From the NCBI GenBank assembly GCA_010279815.1, contig QEOQ01000544.1, positions 973,205 through 1,026,242 of the forward strand: a DNA stretch of 53,038 nucleotides, written 5' to 3'. Shown here piece by piece: positions 41,421 through 53,038 of this stretch. Source of the stretch: Brachionus plicatilis. Lineage: Eukaryota; Rotifera; Eurotatoria; Ploima; Brachionidae. A program made the translations under genes and the position numbers. The notes under the pieces were generated by a model. It was given only the letters and a program-made list of their open reading frames with translations, searched no databases and was not told the origin of the DNA. Each line of letters opens with the position of its first letter. Position 1 is the stretch's first letter.

Positions 41421-43637
41421 TTAGGACTGAAAATTTCTGAGCAGCTCGTGCAGAGACTGCGGCGCCTGTAAATTCACTGTGTATGACGGTATATTTGGTA
41501 ACAAGGACTTTGGCTCTACTGTTTCTTGTTTGACTTCGACAGGACTTTTGGGCATGTAACTAATACTACTACTACTATTAAAACTATTGGAAAAAGAAGA
41601 GCCACTAGTTGAAATCGGTTTTTGTAATTTTCTCTTGTAGTCTTCAAAAGTTAATTTGGCACTTTGACCAGAGCTCGAATCAAAATTCGATTGATTCAAA
41701 GTGAGCAAAGTATTTTTCAAATCTTTGGGCAATTGAATATCAGGCAAAGAGGAAAGAAGTGACTGATCCTTAATTGGTCTACTCAAGAGATCAATTTTAT
41801 TCTCTTGACTCGGTACTGGTACTGATAGAGGTGCTTGTTGTTGTGGTTGTGTTTGTAGCTGTAGTTGTGGTTGAGATGATGTTGGCGGCAGAGTTTGAGG
41901 TGGTGGGGGCGGCGAGGACGATTGCTGAGAATTACGTGCAGCCAGTCGAGGATCCACTCTGGTCACTTTGGCTACACTTGGCGTTGTTTGACTAGTGTTG
42001 GCAACACCATTTGGCATGGTCGTCGAAATGTTGGTTGTTTGAACTGGCGATAGTGATTGTATGAGTTGTTTGGATTCGGCATAAACAGGAGACATTTCGT
42101 TTGCCATTTCTAGTTTTTGATTTTGTTGCTGAATTTTCAAGTGGTAATTGGCCAAATTTTGACAATTTGATCTGTTCGAATAGTGTTTGATTCTTGGATC
42201 ACATTCTTGTTCTTGGTCAAAAGTGTTATCTCTGGGCGGATTGTCCCACAATTCAGATGGTTCCACATTTATGTCCAACAATTTCCACTGGAACTCGCCA
42301 CAATTGCCCTCAATTTCTTCACATTCACTGTCTCCTAGATCATCAATGTGCAGATCCAATCTTTCGTCTTCATCATTCATTCTATCCTCATCAAAGCTCT
42401 TGTCTTGGCCAACAGGCTCTGTTTTTTTTTCATCTAAACTAATCAACAGAGACTTGATCGCATCCACACTCAATGTCTTGGCCAATTCTCCATTGTCCGT
42501 ATTTACAAGTTTGACCAGCAGCTCGGCCATAACTGCCTGCTTTGAACTGTCAATGGTGGACAAATTGTTCATTATTTTATCAATCAACTCTTTTTTAAGT
42601 CGATCGAACTCGCTCAAAACACTCAAAGCCCTCAGATCAACGTCGGCAGACGAAAGGCTCAATTCCCTTTCGTCTACATCAGTGTTCAATGGCAGATTCA
42701 TCAAAGGCATAGGTTCGGGTGTTGGCAAAAGAGCTGAGGTGGGTGTAGCCAACAGTGAGGGCTTTATCACCGCTTCGTGAGCTATTTCCACTAAATACTT
42801 TTCGAATGATTCTTTGAGTTGAGCGTTTGTGATAGGCTCATGTGAAAATCGACACTTTTCGCCCTGGGTGCATTGTCCTCTGTAGAAAAACTTGCACGGA
42901 AAATCGGAATGCATGAAAAAACACTTGTCCATTTTGGAACAATAGCCATTCGCATAAAACTTGCACAATTCCATTTTTTTTGGTGCCTGATGACTAAATG
43001 AACATTTGTCGCCTTTTTGACACCGACCAGCCAGAAAAAATTGACACGGTATTTTTTCTCGTTTTTCCTTTAGCTCTTGTTGTCGTTCAACATCTTTTTT
43101 TTGTCGTTCTTTTTGAGCTTCGGCATATTTTCGCTTTTTCTCAATTTTTTTCTCAATTGATTCAACTGTCACTGTCATCTCGGACTCCATGGGCTCTGCC
43201 AGCAAAGTTTTTTTCTTCGTTTCCTGAAACTCCTGTGGCAAACTCAGCAATGGACCAGGTTTGCGTTGAGTCTTTGGTTTGTTATTTTCTTTTTCGGTTA
43301 TTACCGGGTTTAAAAAAGAGCCCGTCTCTTTGTTAAATTGGCTTTGTTTAAATAAATCAAATAGGGACATTGGTGCACTGCTTGGTTCAGCTTTGATCTC
43401 AGCTTGTTCCTCTATTTCTTTAGCATGTTCCACTTTTTTTCTCTTTTTATGCTTCGATTTATGACGATGTTTTCGCTTAGTCAAGCCCGACTTGGAGCTC
43501 GACGAGTGGTCAGATGCTGCTGGAGATAGTGGCGGGTTTTGATTGTCTGTTAGACTCGATAAAGTCTCTAATTTTAAGTCAACCCTCTCTTCAGGCTCAA
43601 GATCTTTTTCATCTATTTCACCTTCTTCTAGCATCAT
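41421..43637 (-). CDS. ZC3H4: CCCH zinc finger protein of the ZC3H4/ZC3H6/ZC3H8 - Su(sable) family
   Basis: A 738-residue nuclear protein in one exon. Relatives (Drosophila Suppressor of sable, human ZC3H4) act with WDR82 to terminate and restrict aberrant transcription. Three tandem C-x7-C-x5-C-x3-H fingers: C198-H216, C225-H243 and C248-H266, with the family spacing and the words CKFYANGYCSKMDKCFFMH and FPCKFFYRGQC. N-terminal features: the acidic start MMLEEGEIDE, a basic run at 52-69 (probable nuclear signal) and a charged helix at 160-195. C-terminal features: an acidic segment near 410-445, FQWKLLDI...ELWDNPPRD, two DPRI/DPRL motifs, Q- and P-rich stretches at about 570-610, and a tail ending LHELLRNF. 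ZC3H4 and ZC3H6/8 cannot be separated here. It is shorter than human ZC3H4 (about 1300 aa). Confidence 0.88.
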   Translation of the reverse strand: MMLEEGEIDEKDLEPEERVDLKLETLSSLTDNQNPPLSPAASDHSSSSKSGLTKRKHRHKSKHKKRKKVEHAKEIEEQAEIKAEPSSAPMSLFDLFKQSQFNKETGSFLNPVITEKENNKPKTQRKPGPLLSLPQEFQETKKKTLLAEPMESEMTVTVESIEKKIEKKRKYAEAQKERQKKDVERQQELKEKREKIPCQFFLAGRCQKGDKCSFSHQAPKKMELCKFYANGYCSKMDKCFFMHSDFPCKFFYRGQCTQGEKCRFSHEPITNAQLKESFEKYLVEIAHEAVIKPSLLATPTSALLPTPEPMPLMNLPLNTDVDERELSLSSADVDLRALSVLSEFDRLKKELIDKIMNNLSTIDSSKQAVMAELLVKLVNTDNGELAKTLSVDAIKSLLISLDEKKTEPVGQDKSFDEDRMNDEDERLDLHIDDLGDSECEEIEGNCGEFQWKLLDINVEPSELWDNPPRDNTFDQEQECDPRIKHYSNRSNCQNLANYHLKIQQQNQKLEMANEMSPVYAESKQLIQSLSPVQTTNISTTMPNGVANTSQTTPSVAKVTRVDPRLAARNSQQSSSPPPPPQTLPPTSSQPQLQLQTQPQQQAPLSVPVPSQENKIDLLSRPIKDQSLLSSLPDIQLPKDLKNTLLTLNQSNFDSSSGQSAKLTFEDYKRKLQKPISTSGSSFSNSFNSSSSISYMPKSPVEVKQETVEPKSLLPNIPSYTVNLQAPQSLHELLRNFQS

Positions 43638-44660
43638 CTTTTTTTTTATTTGATATTTTTATTTACAGAAGAGATTAGGTTAAAGGGTTTTTATTTTAGT
43701 TCTAAAAATTAGATTAATTTTATTTTAGAATTTATCTTTAAATTCCAAGATGGATTCGAAGAATTGTTAAATTTTGTAGTTTGTTTTTCTTTTAATTTTG
43801 TTCGCAATTAAGCGCTTAAATTAATTAAATTAAAATTTTTGCTATCTTATTTTTGGACTTGAAAATTAATTTCAAATGGCTTGAAATAATACTCGAAGAT
43901 TCTTAGTTTACTTCTGAACTTTATATTTAGTCTTTATGAAAGTTTTTTGTTTCCTAAGAAACATTTAACAAAATTACAAAATTATAAAATAATTAAATTC
44001 ATTTATTATTTTATAATGTTAATAATACCTTTTATTTATAGGATTTTACATTCAAGTTTTTAAATAAAAACGACTTTCAAATTGTCTTATTTTTTTGCAA
44101 TATTTAAATCTGGAAGAACTAAATCACTAAACATTTAGTCAATTTTAGTCAAAATTTCTTTTTTTCGAATGTGATGGGAATTCTTTTTCTATTTCAGAAA
44201 ATAGTTTAAAAAAATTATTTATTTCAAAAATATTTAGATTTAATAAATATTTGATTTTCTTAGTTAAATCAACTATTTTTAATAACAAGCGTTTTTTTTC
44301 TTAAGCATTTTTAATTTTTTGTCAAGTTTTATTTTGCAAAGAATTAAATTAGAGGAGTGAAATGGATTCATTATATTCGAATAAAATAATTTAAATTTTA
44401 TTTAAAAAATTTATTTATATATAAAACAATTTGAAACAAATCTATAAAAAAACAGATGCATTTCGACTTATAAGCTTTCTTCAGAATCTAGATGACCGAG
44501 AGATACAATTTTTTGATTAAGAATAAGATAAAAAAGACTTAATATATTAAAATTCATGTTCAAATCGCCATATAAAGTTCTACGGTCTCCGGTCTTAAAC
44601 AAAAAAATTAAGAATAATTTTTAGTCTCATAGGTAATATTTAAAAAAGATATTTTAAGAT
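43638..44660. other. AT-rich upstream region of the CCCH gene
   Basis: About 1 kb with no gene. The part nearest 43638 should contain the promoter and 5' UTR of the CCCH gene. A slightly less AT-rich patch at 44455-44610 was not recognised as any repeat in the window. Confidence 0.5.
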
Positions 44661-45082
44661 TTTCATATTTAAAATTTTAAAATGTCCCTTTTTACTGAAC
44701 TTTAATAGATTTAAATATTTTAATTGATTTTAATGAAAATTTATTTAAAAAGACAAAAAAATTTCCTGTTTTAAAATTTATAATTTATTTAAGAGGAAAA
44801 ATAAAATTATTTAAGTTTAAATGAATGGATATAAAAGTTATAAATTTGAATACGTGAATTAACTTAACTTTAATTATTTAAATTATTGTCTGTTTTTGTT
44901 TAATAAATTAGAGATCAACAATTTTGATGTTAATTTGATAATGAACCGTTATTAGAAATAGCATGTCTAGTTATGTTTAGTATTTGTTTCCCAAAAATTA
45001 TCAAAATCATTAGGTTAATTAAGTTTTAAAATTTTAAATGATCGTTTTGATCTTAAAATTTGATCTGAAACTTCAATTTGCC
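44661..45082. mobile_element. partial second copy of the 31891-32418 transposon, inverted
   Basis: Aligns over about 420 bp with the reverse complement of roughly 32300-31891. Shared words, in order, include tttcatatttaaaattttaa, gttataaatttgaat, ttagagatcaa, gatgttaatttgataatgaa and the terminal gatctgaaacttcaatttgcc (end at 45082). The right terminal repeat is intact; the other end is missing, because similarity stops near 44661 well before the expected second terminal repeat. Divergence is noticeably greater than between the LINE tails. Confidence 0.75.
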
Positions 45083-45948
45083 TTTTTTTTCTATGTTTTT
45101 TTTTTTAATTTTTCAATAAAAATTTTCTAAAAACTTAACATTTTTTTTTTCAAACTTATTTTAAAAAATTTTATCCAAGAGACCAAGAAATATAAAGACT
45201 ATATAATAATTAATAAAGAGACTTAATCTTTCATTAAACTCAATGTACAGTTTATTCCATAAAAGATGAACAATTCCGGTTCCCAGGTTTGTGAACAATC
45301 TATTCACCCAAAATTTTTTTCACTTATAGCTGACCTAGCATGTATACCCAACGTTAATTTTGTTCACGTAGAGTTCAGTTTGTTCACCAAAAATATGATT
45401 TTTAATTCAAAATATTAATTATAAAAAATAATGAACATTTAAACATTTGTAAGGAATATTAAAAAAAATTAAAATTTATAATTTTTATATTGTACTAATA
45501 AAAAAATTGTAAAATTATGCTTTTAAAATGAAATTGCAAATTTTAAAATTTAGAAATTACTCTCAATTCTTCTAAAAAAAATTTTTCAACAAAGTGCAAC
45601 AAATTAGTAATTCTAACAAATTTAAACTTTTATTAAAAATGAGTAGTAAAGGAATAGTTTTTCCCTCAAGAACATGTCAAAACAAGTCTTGTCGCAAGTA
45701 TAATCAAGAAATAGGAACGTTTAAAAATAATAAGATCAAAAAACGATAAAAATTCTTCTAAAATTAATTCATCATTAAAAATTAATATTTTTTTTTAATT
45801 AACTTCATAAAAAACTTTAATGATGATCTTTAATGGTTAACAGATTGTTCACCTAAATCACTAGACTAAATTTCCATTTAGAATCATTTTTTGGTGATTT
45901 TTTCCATGAGTTGGTAACAGAAATTTTCCGTTTTCCAGATTAAATTTA
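45083..45948. other. AT-rich intergenic DNA
   Basis: No gene is visible. The word ttgttcacc or its complement occurs several times (near 45290, 45362, 45380, 45846), without a definable repeat unit. Confidence 0.5.
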
Positions 45949-45956
45949 CGTAATTT

Positions 45957-46287
45957 GGCAAAATGTTATTTATTGTACATTTTTATATTTTTACATTTTT
46001 CATTTTTGAGAGAAGAAAAAAAAATCTCAAAATCAAAAAATCTAAAAAAATTTTCATTCAAGAAGAGTAATAATAAATTCGCAATTAATTAAAAGGGATT
46101 TTCAAAAAATTATCCTTGGTTTTTACATTTAAATTTTTCTAAAACTCCTTTTTAAGTAATTGCGAATTTATTATTACTTTTCTTGAATGAAAATTTTTAA
46201 GATTTTTTGATTTTAAGATTTTTTTTTCTTCTCTCAAAAATGTAAAAATGTAAAAATATAAAAATGAACTATAAATAACATTTTGCC
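45957..46287. mobile_element. foldback MITE with perfect 8-bp target duplication
   Basis: A 331-bp inverted-repeat element. The left end is ggcaaaatgttatttattgt and the right end on the other strand is ggcaaaatgttatttatagt; complementarity continues inward for well over 100 bp (gagagaagaaaa..., ttcattcaagaa..., aataataaattcgcaatta). The flanks are an exact 8-bp direct repeat, cgtaattt, at 45949-45956 and 46288-46295. Eight-base duplications are made by hAT transposases, though these ends do not begin with the usual CA. The family differs from the other elements in this window. No coding capacity. Confidence 0.8.
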
Positions 46288-46295
46288 CGTAATTT

Positions 46296-48669
46296 AGTGA
46301 CATTCAATTTTAAATGATTTTCTAATGGATTTGTTCCTTATCTGTCAGAAAAAGGATTCGACTTTGTATTTTTCAAATAAATGTGAGGTAAACATTTAAA
46401 TTATGAAATATTTTAATGAAAACTTGTCTTTCCATTCATTTTATGCTACATTTTTTTCTTAACACTTTTATTTTTAGATATTCTGGTATATTGAAACATT
46501 TCTAGGTCTTTTATTTTTAAAGCGATATTGAATATTATTTTAAAAAGACTGTTTAATATTTTTAACTAAAAAAAATAAAATTAACTTTAATCATTAATTT
46601 TTTTTATTTAGAAATTTTTTTTATTTTAAAAAGAAATTTATTTTCTTAATTGAAAAGTAAATTAAGATTTAGAGATTTTTTTATACACAATTATAAGTAA
46701 ATATTCAATTTTTGGTGTTTTCCATTTAATTTCAATGTAATAAGATTGCAAAAGTAACTCCGATTAATTTTTTTAATATATTTGGAACGTCGCACTTTTT
46801 TCATGCTTTTTCAAAATTAAATCAGCACTTTTCTTAAAAGTCGAAAAATTTAATTTCTCTTAATCTTAATTTTTAGCTAAATATTTTTTAGGTTTTTTCA
46901 AGGAATCAGCAACATTTTCCGGATTTTGTTTTTCCAGATTAAATTTCAGTTATTTTTCTTTCAAAACGAACATATGAAAAAATTAAAAGTCATTAATTAA
47001 ATAAAAATATTTTATTTGGAAAACAATTCAGAACTAAAGTAAATATAATGATTATATTATAATCATTGAGTTTCCAACCAAGAATTCTATAAATCATTAT
47101 AATGAGCTTGTACAGCCAAAAAATAAACCATACTTTTAATGATGTATTACATAAAATATAAGAATAAAATCATGAACACTATTTAAATTTTCAATTATTT
47201 CAACCAATCATTTAATAAAATTCTTCGATATTAAACTAGAAAAATAAAGCTATTAACATTACCGTAATATAAAATTTTTATTTTTAAAGAAATGTTATAA
47301 AATGATTTTTTTAATTCAAATTATGGAATTAAATTATCACCCTTTTTCAGAAATAGTAACATGGTTCAAATTGTTGGCAAAGCAGTTAAAGCTTTTGTAA
47401 AAGCTCTTTTAATGATAAATTTCCAAAATCACTTTGAGCTGAGTAAGTTAAACAAAAATTGATCTAAAATTTTTAACATTGCAAAATTTTTTTATCAAAA
47501 TCTGTATAAAAGATTAGAACCAATATAATATACATTCTGCATTTGTCTTATCAAAAATGAGCAAAGTAATTCACAATGTCTACATCATAGAAAATATTCT
47601 AATTTTTTTTTAATTTTTTTTAATTTAGAATTTGAAGGAGCATTTTCTAGATAAAGATAAACTAATAAAGATATAAAATAAAACATGAGCTAGTAGAAAA
47701 CAACAATTTTAACTGTAAATTTAATTCCGATCATTATTCCTAAAAGCATCATTGAAGGTGATTTATGAATTTCTTTGTTTCTAGGCATTTAGAAATGAAA
47801 TTTTTTTTCTTATGTTCCACTAGTTTGGTTATTTTAAAAATTACGTTTCTCAATATATTTTTCTGTTGTCCACTCATTATTTTGCTTTAAAATTAGAAAA
47901 AAATTGAAAACTTGAAAGAATAAAAAATTGGAAATGAACAGATAAAAAAAAGCTAAATATTTTTCGATTTTTAAACAAACACAAAGATTTTAAAATAAAA
48001 AATTATTTCATAAATAGATGTAAAATTGCGTTTAATAATAATAATATTATGTCCTTATATAGGTTGCTGCATCGAGTTTGTCATCTATACAGCTATTATT
48101 AGCCATTCGAAACTGTTCGAAATTTTCGTATAATGTTGCATAATTCGGGTTATACGTAAATTTACTAATTTTAGAATAAATTCAAAAAAAGACCATACAA
48201 GCTCCGTTTTGATAACAAAATTTTGTTATGAATAAAATTTTAGATCAATTCCCAAATTTGGGACTTTTTTTTTGAGTTTCGTAGAGTAAAAACATTGCTT
48301 ATGACTTTCTCTCTTAGCGATATTTTTGTTTATGTTTGACTTAACACTTTATTCTTATAATATGAACGCAATTTATTTTTTTAAATTGCGTTTAAATTAT
48401 TTTTACCGAGTTAATTATTCTTTAGAATAAAAAAGAAAAAAAAATTAAAATTAAATTAAATAAGATAAAATAAAATAAAAAAAATCAAAAGAAAAAAATC
48501 TGACCTATAAAAAGAAAATTATTGATTAATTTTATTTCAAAATTCAAAAATATATTTGAACACAAAAAAAAATGCCAAGAAAGAAACAAAGAAAGAATTA
48601 AAACTTAGTTTAGAATGAAAGAATTGCAAATTGACTTAACAGTATTAATTACACACTAAAAAGTTTATT
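46296..48669. other. AT-rich intergenic DNA
   Basis: About 2.4 kb with no gene. Minor items: a near-perfect 10-bp palindrome (aatgattata/tataatcatt) at 47047-47067, and an A-rich low-complexity stretch at 48425-48510. At about 46915-46945 a short sequence (ttttccagattaaattt) repeats the target-site flank of the element at 45957. Confidence 0.5.
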
Positions 48670-48679
48670 AAATAAATAA

Positions 48680-49034
48680 GGGTTGTGAAGTTCGTTTCAA
48701 TTCGATCTTTTCGATTCAGAAAAACTGAAATAACTTTTTTACTTAAAAGGATAATTTAGTTCTATAAAATGCTTTATTAAAAGCAAATTTGCTTAATGCA
48801 GTAAAATAGGTCTGCAAAATACTCTGCAATTTTCTGCATTTTGCACGCCATTAAAAAGTATTCTAATCAACTATTCAAGTACACTGCAGAAATTATGCAG
48901 ACTTATATTTTCGGATTAAGCAAAGTTGCTTAAATATTAAGCATTTTACAAAACTAAATTATTCCTTATAATAAAAAAGTTATTCAAATTTTTCTGAATT
49001 TAAATGATCGAATTGAAATGAACTTCACAACCCC
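48680..49034 (+). mobile_element. long-TIR foldback MITE, copy B
   Basis: A 355-bp copy of the family seen at 39899-40238. The ends are gggttgtgaagttcgtttca and, on the other strand, ggggttgtgaagttcatttc. The core (about 48815-48900, tactctgcaattttctgcat) is the reverse complement of the core of copy A. The element is flanked by a perfect direct repeat aaataaataa (48670-48679 and 49035-49044), a target duplication of 9 to 10 bp. Long arms and a 9-bp-class duplication suggest a Mutator-like origin. No coding capacity. Confidence 0.82.
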
Positions 49035-49044
49035 AAATAAATAA

Positions 49045-52000
49045 AGGAATTATCAAGAATTGTAATTAAGTTATGAGTTTTTTTTAAAAATAAAATTTTA
49101 AGCAAAGCAAATTTTTTTAAAAAATTTAATGCTTAATTTGATTTTTCGTATCTGCAAAACTTTTAATTGTGTATATGCAGGATTATGCATTATAATTAAT
49201 TATGCTTAATCATGGTTTCATTAACATAATAAACCAAATTTAAAAAAACAAACAAAAGAACATGTTAAGTATATTAAGAATCGTTTTCGAAATTTTATCA
49301 TACCTTTACCCACGGATCTTTTTAAATTAAACAATATAAATTTTATTAATTATTAATTAAATCTTGACAAAACCAAAATTTGCGTTTACTTTTTTCTTTC
49401 TATTTGTTTACTTATTTAATTATTTAAATTTATAAATTAAGGTAATTCAAAGATATTGTATTATTCCCATGTTGTTTGCTACCTACTTTAGCATTTATTT
49501 TATCCTAAATAAACTACTGTTTTTTTTAAGGAAAAAATCCTTTCTATTCAGTCGATATTTAAAAATAATTTTTGGAAAATATTAAATTATAAAGTTAAAT
49601 TTAAGATGACCACTCAACAAAAAGTAATTTGAATTATCCTATATATTATGAACAAGCAATGAGTAAATCTTGAACTATTAGTTTGCATTAGTCATTTAGA
49701 ATTCAATATTGAAAAAGAATAATTAAACAGAGATTTTAAAAAAAGTTTTAAAAGTTATTTATTTTTTTATCATGTTTGTTTTATCAACTTTGACATTCTA
49801 TCTAGAATATTAATTGAAAATACAGTCTAAAAAATTAAAGTATGCATAAAATTTAACACAAAAGCTTAACTTTATCTTAACTCACGTGAAAATATCAAGA
49901 TCCGATAGCTAAAAATGAATCAAAAATGTCAGAAACGATTAATGATTTCTTTATTAGAGCCATTTTTTTAAAAAGAAATGTATGATTTAATTTGAAATTT
50001 CTTTTTTTCTTTTTTTCGTTGCTGATTGCTTTTTAATTTAATGTAATTAATAAAGAATTTAAATTTATGCATTGAATCAATCAAGTGCACCAAGTTTTAA
50101 AAAAATGCATTTGTATCACTGATTTATGTAATAAAACCGTCGAAAGAACTTTAATTTAATAATAAATTCAAGTTAAATTAGTTTAACATTAAATATTTAT
50201 TTTAGCTTTGCAAGAAGATGCTTATTAGATTTTATTTTTATTATAACTTTTAAAATAATGATATTTAATTATTTTTTGATAATTATTTTTCATCAGCTAA
50301 ATAATTGAAAAAAAAAATAAATTAAATTTATCAAATTTTTAATCAAATAAATTTAATTTTTACACCAGGAAAAATTGGAATCAATAAAAAGTTTCTTTAA
50401 ATCTTTGGCTAAAATATTGTGTTATGAAAAAAAGAGTTAAATTGAATACGAAAGTCTAATCATTGTTAAAGGAAAAAATTTAAATATAAAATTTAAAAAT
50501 AATCTGAAGGAGTAAATTTTATAATTTTCATATCTTTAATAAATTTAAATATCAAATACCTACGCATTTATTTATAGGAGAATAATTTACATTCATTGTA
50601 TCATGCTTTAAGATTCGTTTAATTTCTTTTTTTGCTTATTTTAGTGTCTTTTCGAATGATAAAAAAAATTTCAAATTTTTAGTATAAATCACGTAATCGC
50701 TATCCTATATTTCTAAAATGAAGGTGGAATTGCCGTAGGTCTTTCTCCAATAAATAAATGGAATGACTTTTTAAGAGTTCACTTTCAATCTAAAGAAAAA
50801 TCTTTAATATTTCAAATGTAAAAATAAATATCGTATCAATATAAGATTTTTAATCACATAAAATGACATTATTATTTGAAAACAAAATTTTAATTATCTG
50901 TGAATATAAAAATATATACAATGTGTGGTAATTTGCATTTAAAAAAGATAGTAACAAAAATTTTAGTTGTATTTATTCTTTTTTAAATTTTCTACGATAA
51001 TTTATCCATTTTATATTTGTCTATGAGCTTAACTATGAGTAAATAAAAAATTTCGGTTAAATTATAAAATGAATTAAGAATTACACAAACGAATTCTGGT
51101 TTCAGTAATTGTGAGATGTTTAATTCAATTTTAATAACTGAAATGATCTGTCTTTAGTTTGGGAGGAAAAAATAGAAAAATTATAAATTAATCACATGAT
51201 TAGAGGAAAGAATTTTAAAAATTATGATTTTTAAGATTTTATTAAAAATTCAAATAATTTTTTCTGAATTGATTTAATATATTTAGGAAAATTTTTTAAG
51301 GAAGAAAAGAAAAAATTTTGGATTTAAATTTTATTAAGAAAAATTTAAATTTTATGATTAGATTTTTTCAAAATGGGCTTTTATTAAAATGGTAAGAATT
51401 TTTAAAGTACAAAATAATCATTATCGTTTAAATATGGGGATAAATGTGAAAAAAAACTCAAAATTTTCTATGGAGGAAAGAAACTAATTGCAAAAAAATT
51501 ACTCAACTCAATTTAACCTGATTAAAAGACTTTTTATCTGTCACTTTGAAATTATGATAATATATTTTTGATGATTCTAAAAAACTGTTCACTACGCCAT
51601 TCCATTCAAATAATTTTAATTGGCTTGAATTATAAACTTAGCATAAAAAATAAAATTTAAAACAACAATAAATAAGAAAACCATTTTATGTGAGCTCATT
51701 TTACTCCATTTTTCTTTTTTACCAAACATAATAAATGCTAAATAGGGTTCTAAGCCTGAGCTAGGTCAAACCTATAAAGTATTGTGTTTTTTTCAAAATA
51801 AATATCATTTCTCCGATTTTTAAAATTTTAGAATTTAAGGGAATTTTGTCTAAAATAACGAATTATAAGAAAATACTCTTAATTCACCAAAATAAACACT
51901 AATAGACCAAACACGAACGATACTTAATATTAACCATAACTGAAAGAATTCAAGCCAATTTAACATATTTTATTATAATTTAAATTAGTTCTTTAAATAT

Positions 52001-53038
52001 ACGACGCCATTTTGTTTTTTTTATTTAAATCAAATCTTTTCCAAATAATTTCCAAGAGAGTTTTTCTTCTAATTATTCAATTTTCGAGTGTTAAGAGAAT
52101 TTTTGACCATTTGTGGTGATGATGTTGAAGATTGAAAACTTACATTTAATTGAACACCATTAAAAATATTTACGCTCAAAAATTTCAAATTTTAAAAATT
52201 GAAATTAAAAAAAAATTTTATAAAGAAAAATTTAAAGGCGAGATTTAAAATCAAAGCTCACACGCTCATTAACAACTGATATTATTTGATTAGGTAAACA
52301 AAGTTTGGTAGATACATTCTTAGTTCTTTAGGATCCTAATCTAAACTCTTTTTGGTCAACGGAGACAATTAAAATTTGAAATTCAAATTTTTAATCAGCT
52401 GTTGTCTTGAACGATCTGTTTGGTGTAGACCATTTTATTCAAAAAAACTAACTTAGTAAGTAATTTAAATTTAATTTTGAAACTATAAAAATTTAACAAG
52501 AAATTGAAAAAAAATTAGTCACTTTCAAAGTTTTACTTTTGGGACCAGGTGAGGCATTAATATGAACATTATATTGATGCCACAATTAGCTTGATCTTTG
52601 CAAACTAAAAACATCATTTGACCAAGTCAAAAATGATATCCCAAAGATGGTCAAGCATTCAGAACATATTTTTATGGTCCAGCGTTTTAAGATAAATAAG
52701 AACTAGACAAAAAATGAAATAATTCATCATGATTTTATTTTTGATATCAAGATTAAAATAAAAATATTAATTAATTTTAAAAAAATTTGGACAAATTTAA
52801 TATGTAATATTTAAGAGAAGGATTTTAAACTTTTTTTTTCTAAAGAAAAATAGGTCAAAATTATAATTTTTAGATTAAAAAATTTTGAAAAAGAATATTA
52901 ATTTATTTCAAATTAAAACTGTATTTTAATCAAACATCACTGAATATTGAAAAAACACAATATCAATTTAAATTTAAAGTATAATGCGAAGTATTGATTC
53001 GCGAATAATGTTATTTCTGGTCTAGTAAGTTCATGATC
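49045..53038. other. AT-rich intergenic DNA to the end of the window
   Basis: About 4 kb with no recognisable coding region, RNA gene or element on either strand. The last kilobase (52250-52700) is slightly less AT-rich and includes two near-repeats of gaccaagtcaaa and gatggtcaag; it may be close to a gene outside the window, but nothing can be called. Confidence 0.5.

Noticed and set aside
42187..42780. 197-codon plus-strand frame inside the CCCH gene
   Set aside because: It lies antisense to the well-supported CCCH protein; it is Ser/Leu-rich as expected for the complement of such a coding sequence and has no independent support.
1..53038. CRISPR arrays, operons, phage or plasmid modules
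   Set aside because: The introns, gene families and repeat types are those of an animal nuclear genome; no regularly spaced direct repeats were seen.

Overview
This is an AT-rich animal nuclear scaffold. The evidence is small spliceosomal introns of about 50 to 245 bp, metazoan-type nuclear genes (MRPL48, YAE1, EFHD/swiprosin, METTL5, ZC3H4-type CCCH protein, rhodopsin-family GPCR, LRR-Ig receptor), long AT-rich intergenic DNA and many decayed or non-autonomous transposons. The composition and compact genes fit a small lophotrochozoan, possibly a monogonont rotifer such as Brachionus; that species-level guess is inference. There is no prokaryotic, plasmid, phage or CRISPR content. No tRNA or rRNA gene was found by eye.

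Layout. 1-3.9 kb: repeat-rich DNA with a hAT-like inverted-repeat element with 8-bp target duplication (716-1091), a TA-flanked MITE full of subterminal repeats (1511-1908), a hairpin repeat and a LINE 3' tail (3656-3858). 4-11 kb: the gene-dense part, all on the plus strand: a three-exon coiled-coil protein, MRPL48, YAE1 and an LRR-Ig membrane protein. 13.9-14.6 kb: a three-exon EF-hand gene (EFHD/swiprosin) on the minus strand. 17.5-18.3 kb: a C2H2/coiled-coil protein. 18.75-20.8 kb: METTL5, whose 3' part is present twice on either side of an N gap, most likely an assembly duplication. 23.2-25.3 kb: a single-exon GPCR on the minus strand. 25.3-35.6 kb: gene-poor, with LINE relics and a 528-bp transposon carrying a 9-bp target duplication (31891-32418). 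35.6-36.5 kb: a second N gap, ending against a LINE tail. 36.5-39.2 kb: a 5'-truncated non-LTR retrotransposon with an uninterrupted reverse transcriptase. 41.4-43.6 kb: a ZC3H4-type CCCH protein on the minus strand. 43.6-53.0 kb: non-coding as far as can be seen, with three further inverted-repeat elements.

The cellular genes look independent of each other (mitochondrial ribosome, Fe-S protein maturation, 18S rRNA m6A, transcription restriction, peptide signalling). Only MRPL48 and YAE1 are close enough (147 bp) to suggest shared expression. The new material is mainly repeat biology: at least three non-autonomous inverted-repeat families, two of them with a second copy in this window in opposite orientation, and a LINE tail stem-loop whose pairing is kept by compensatory changes. 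I see no convincing undescribed multi-gene system.
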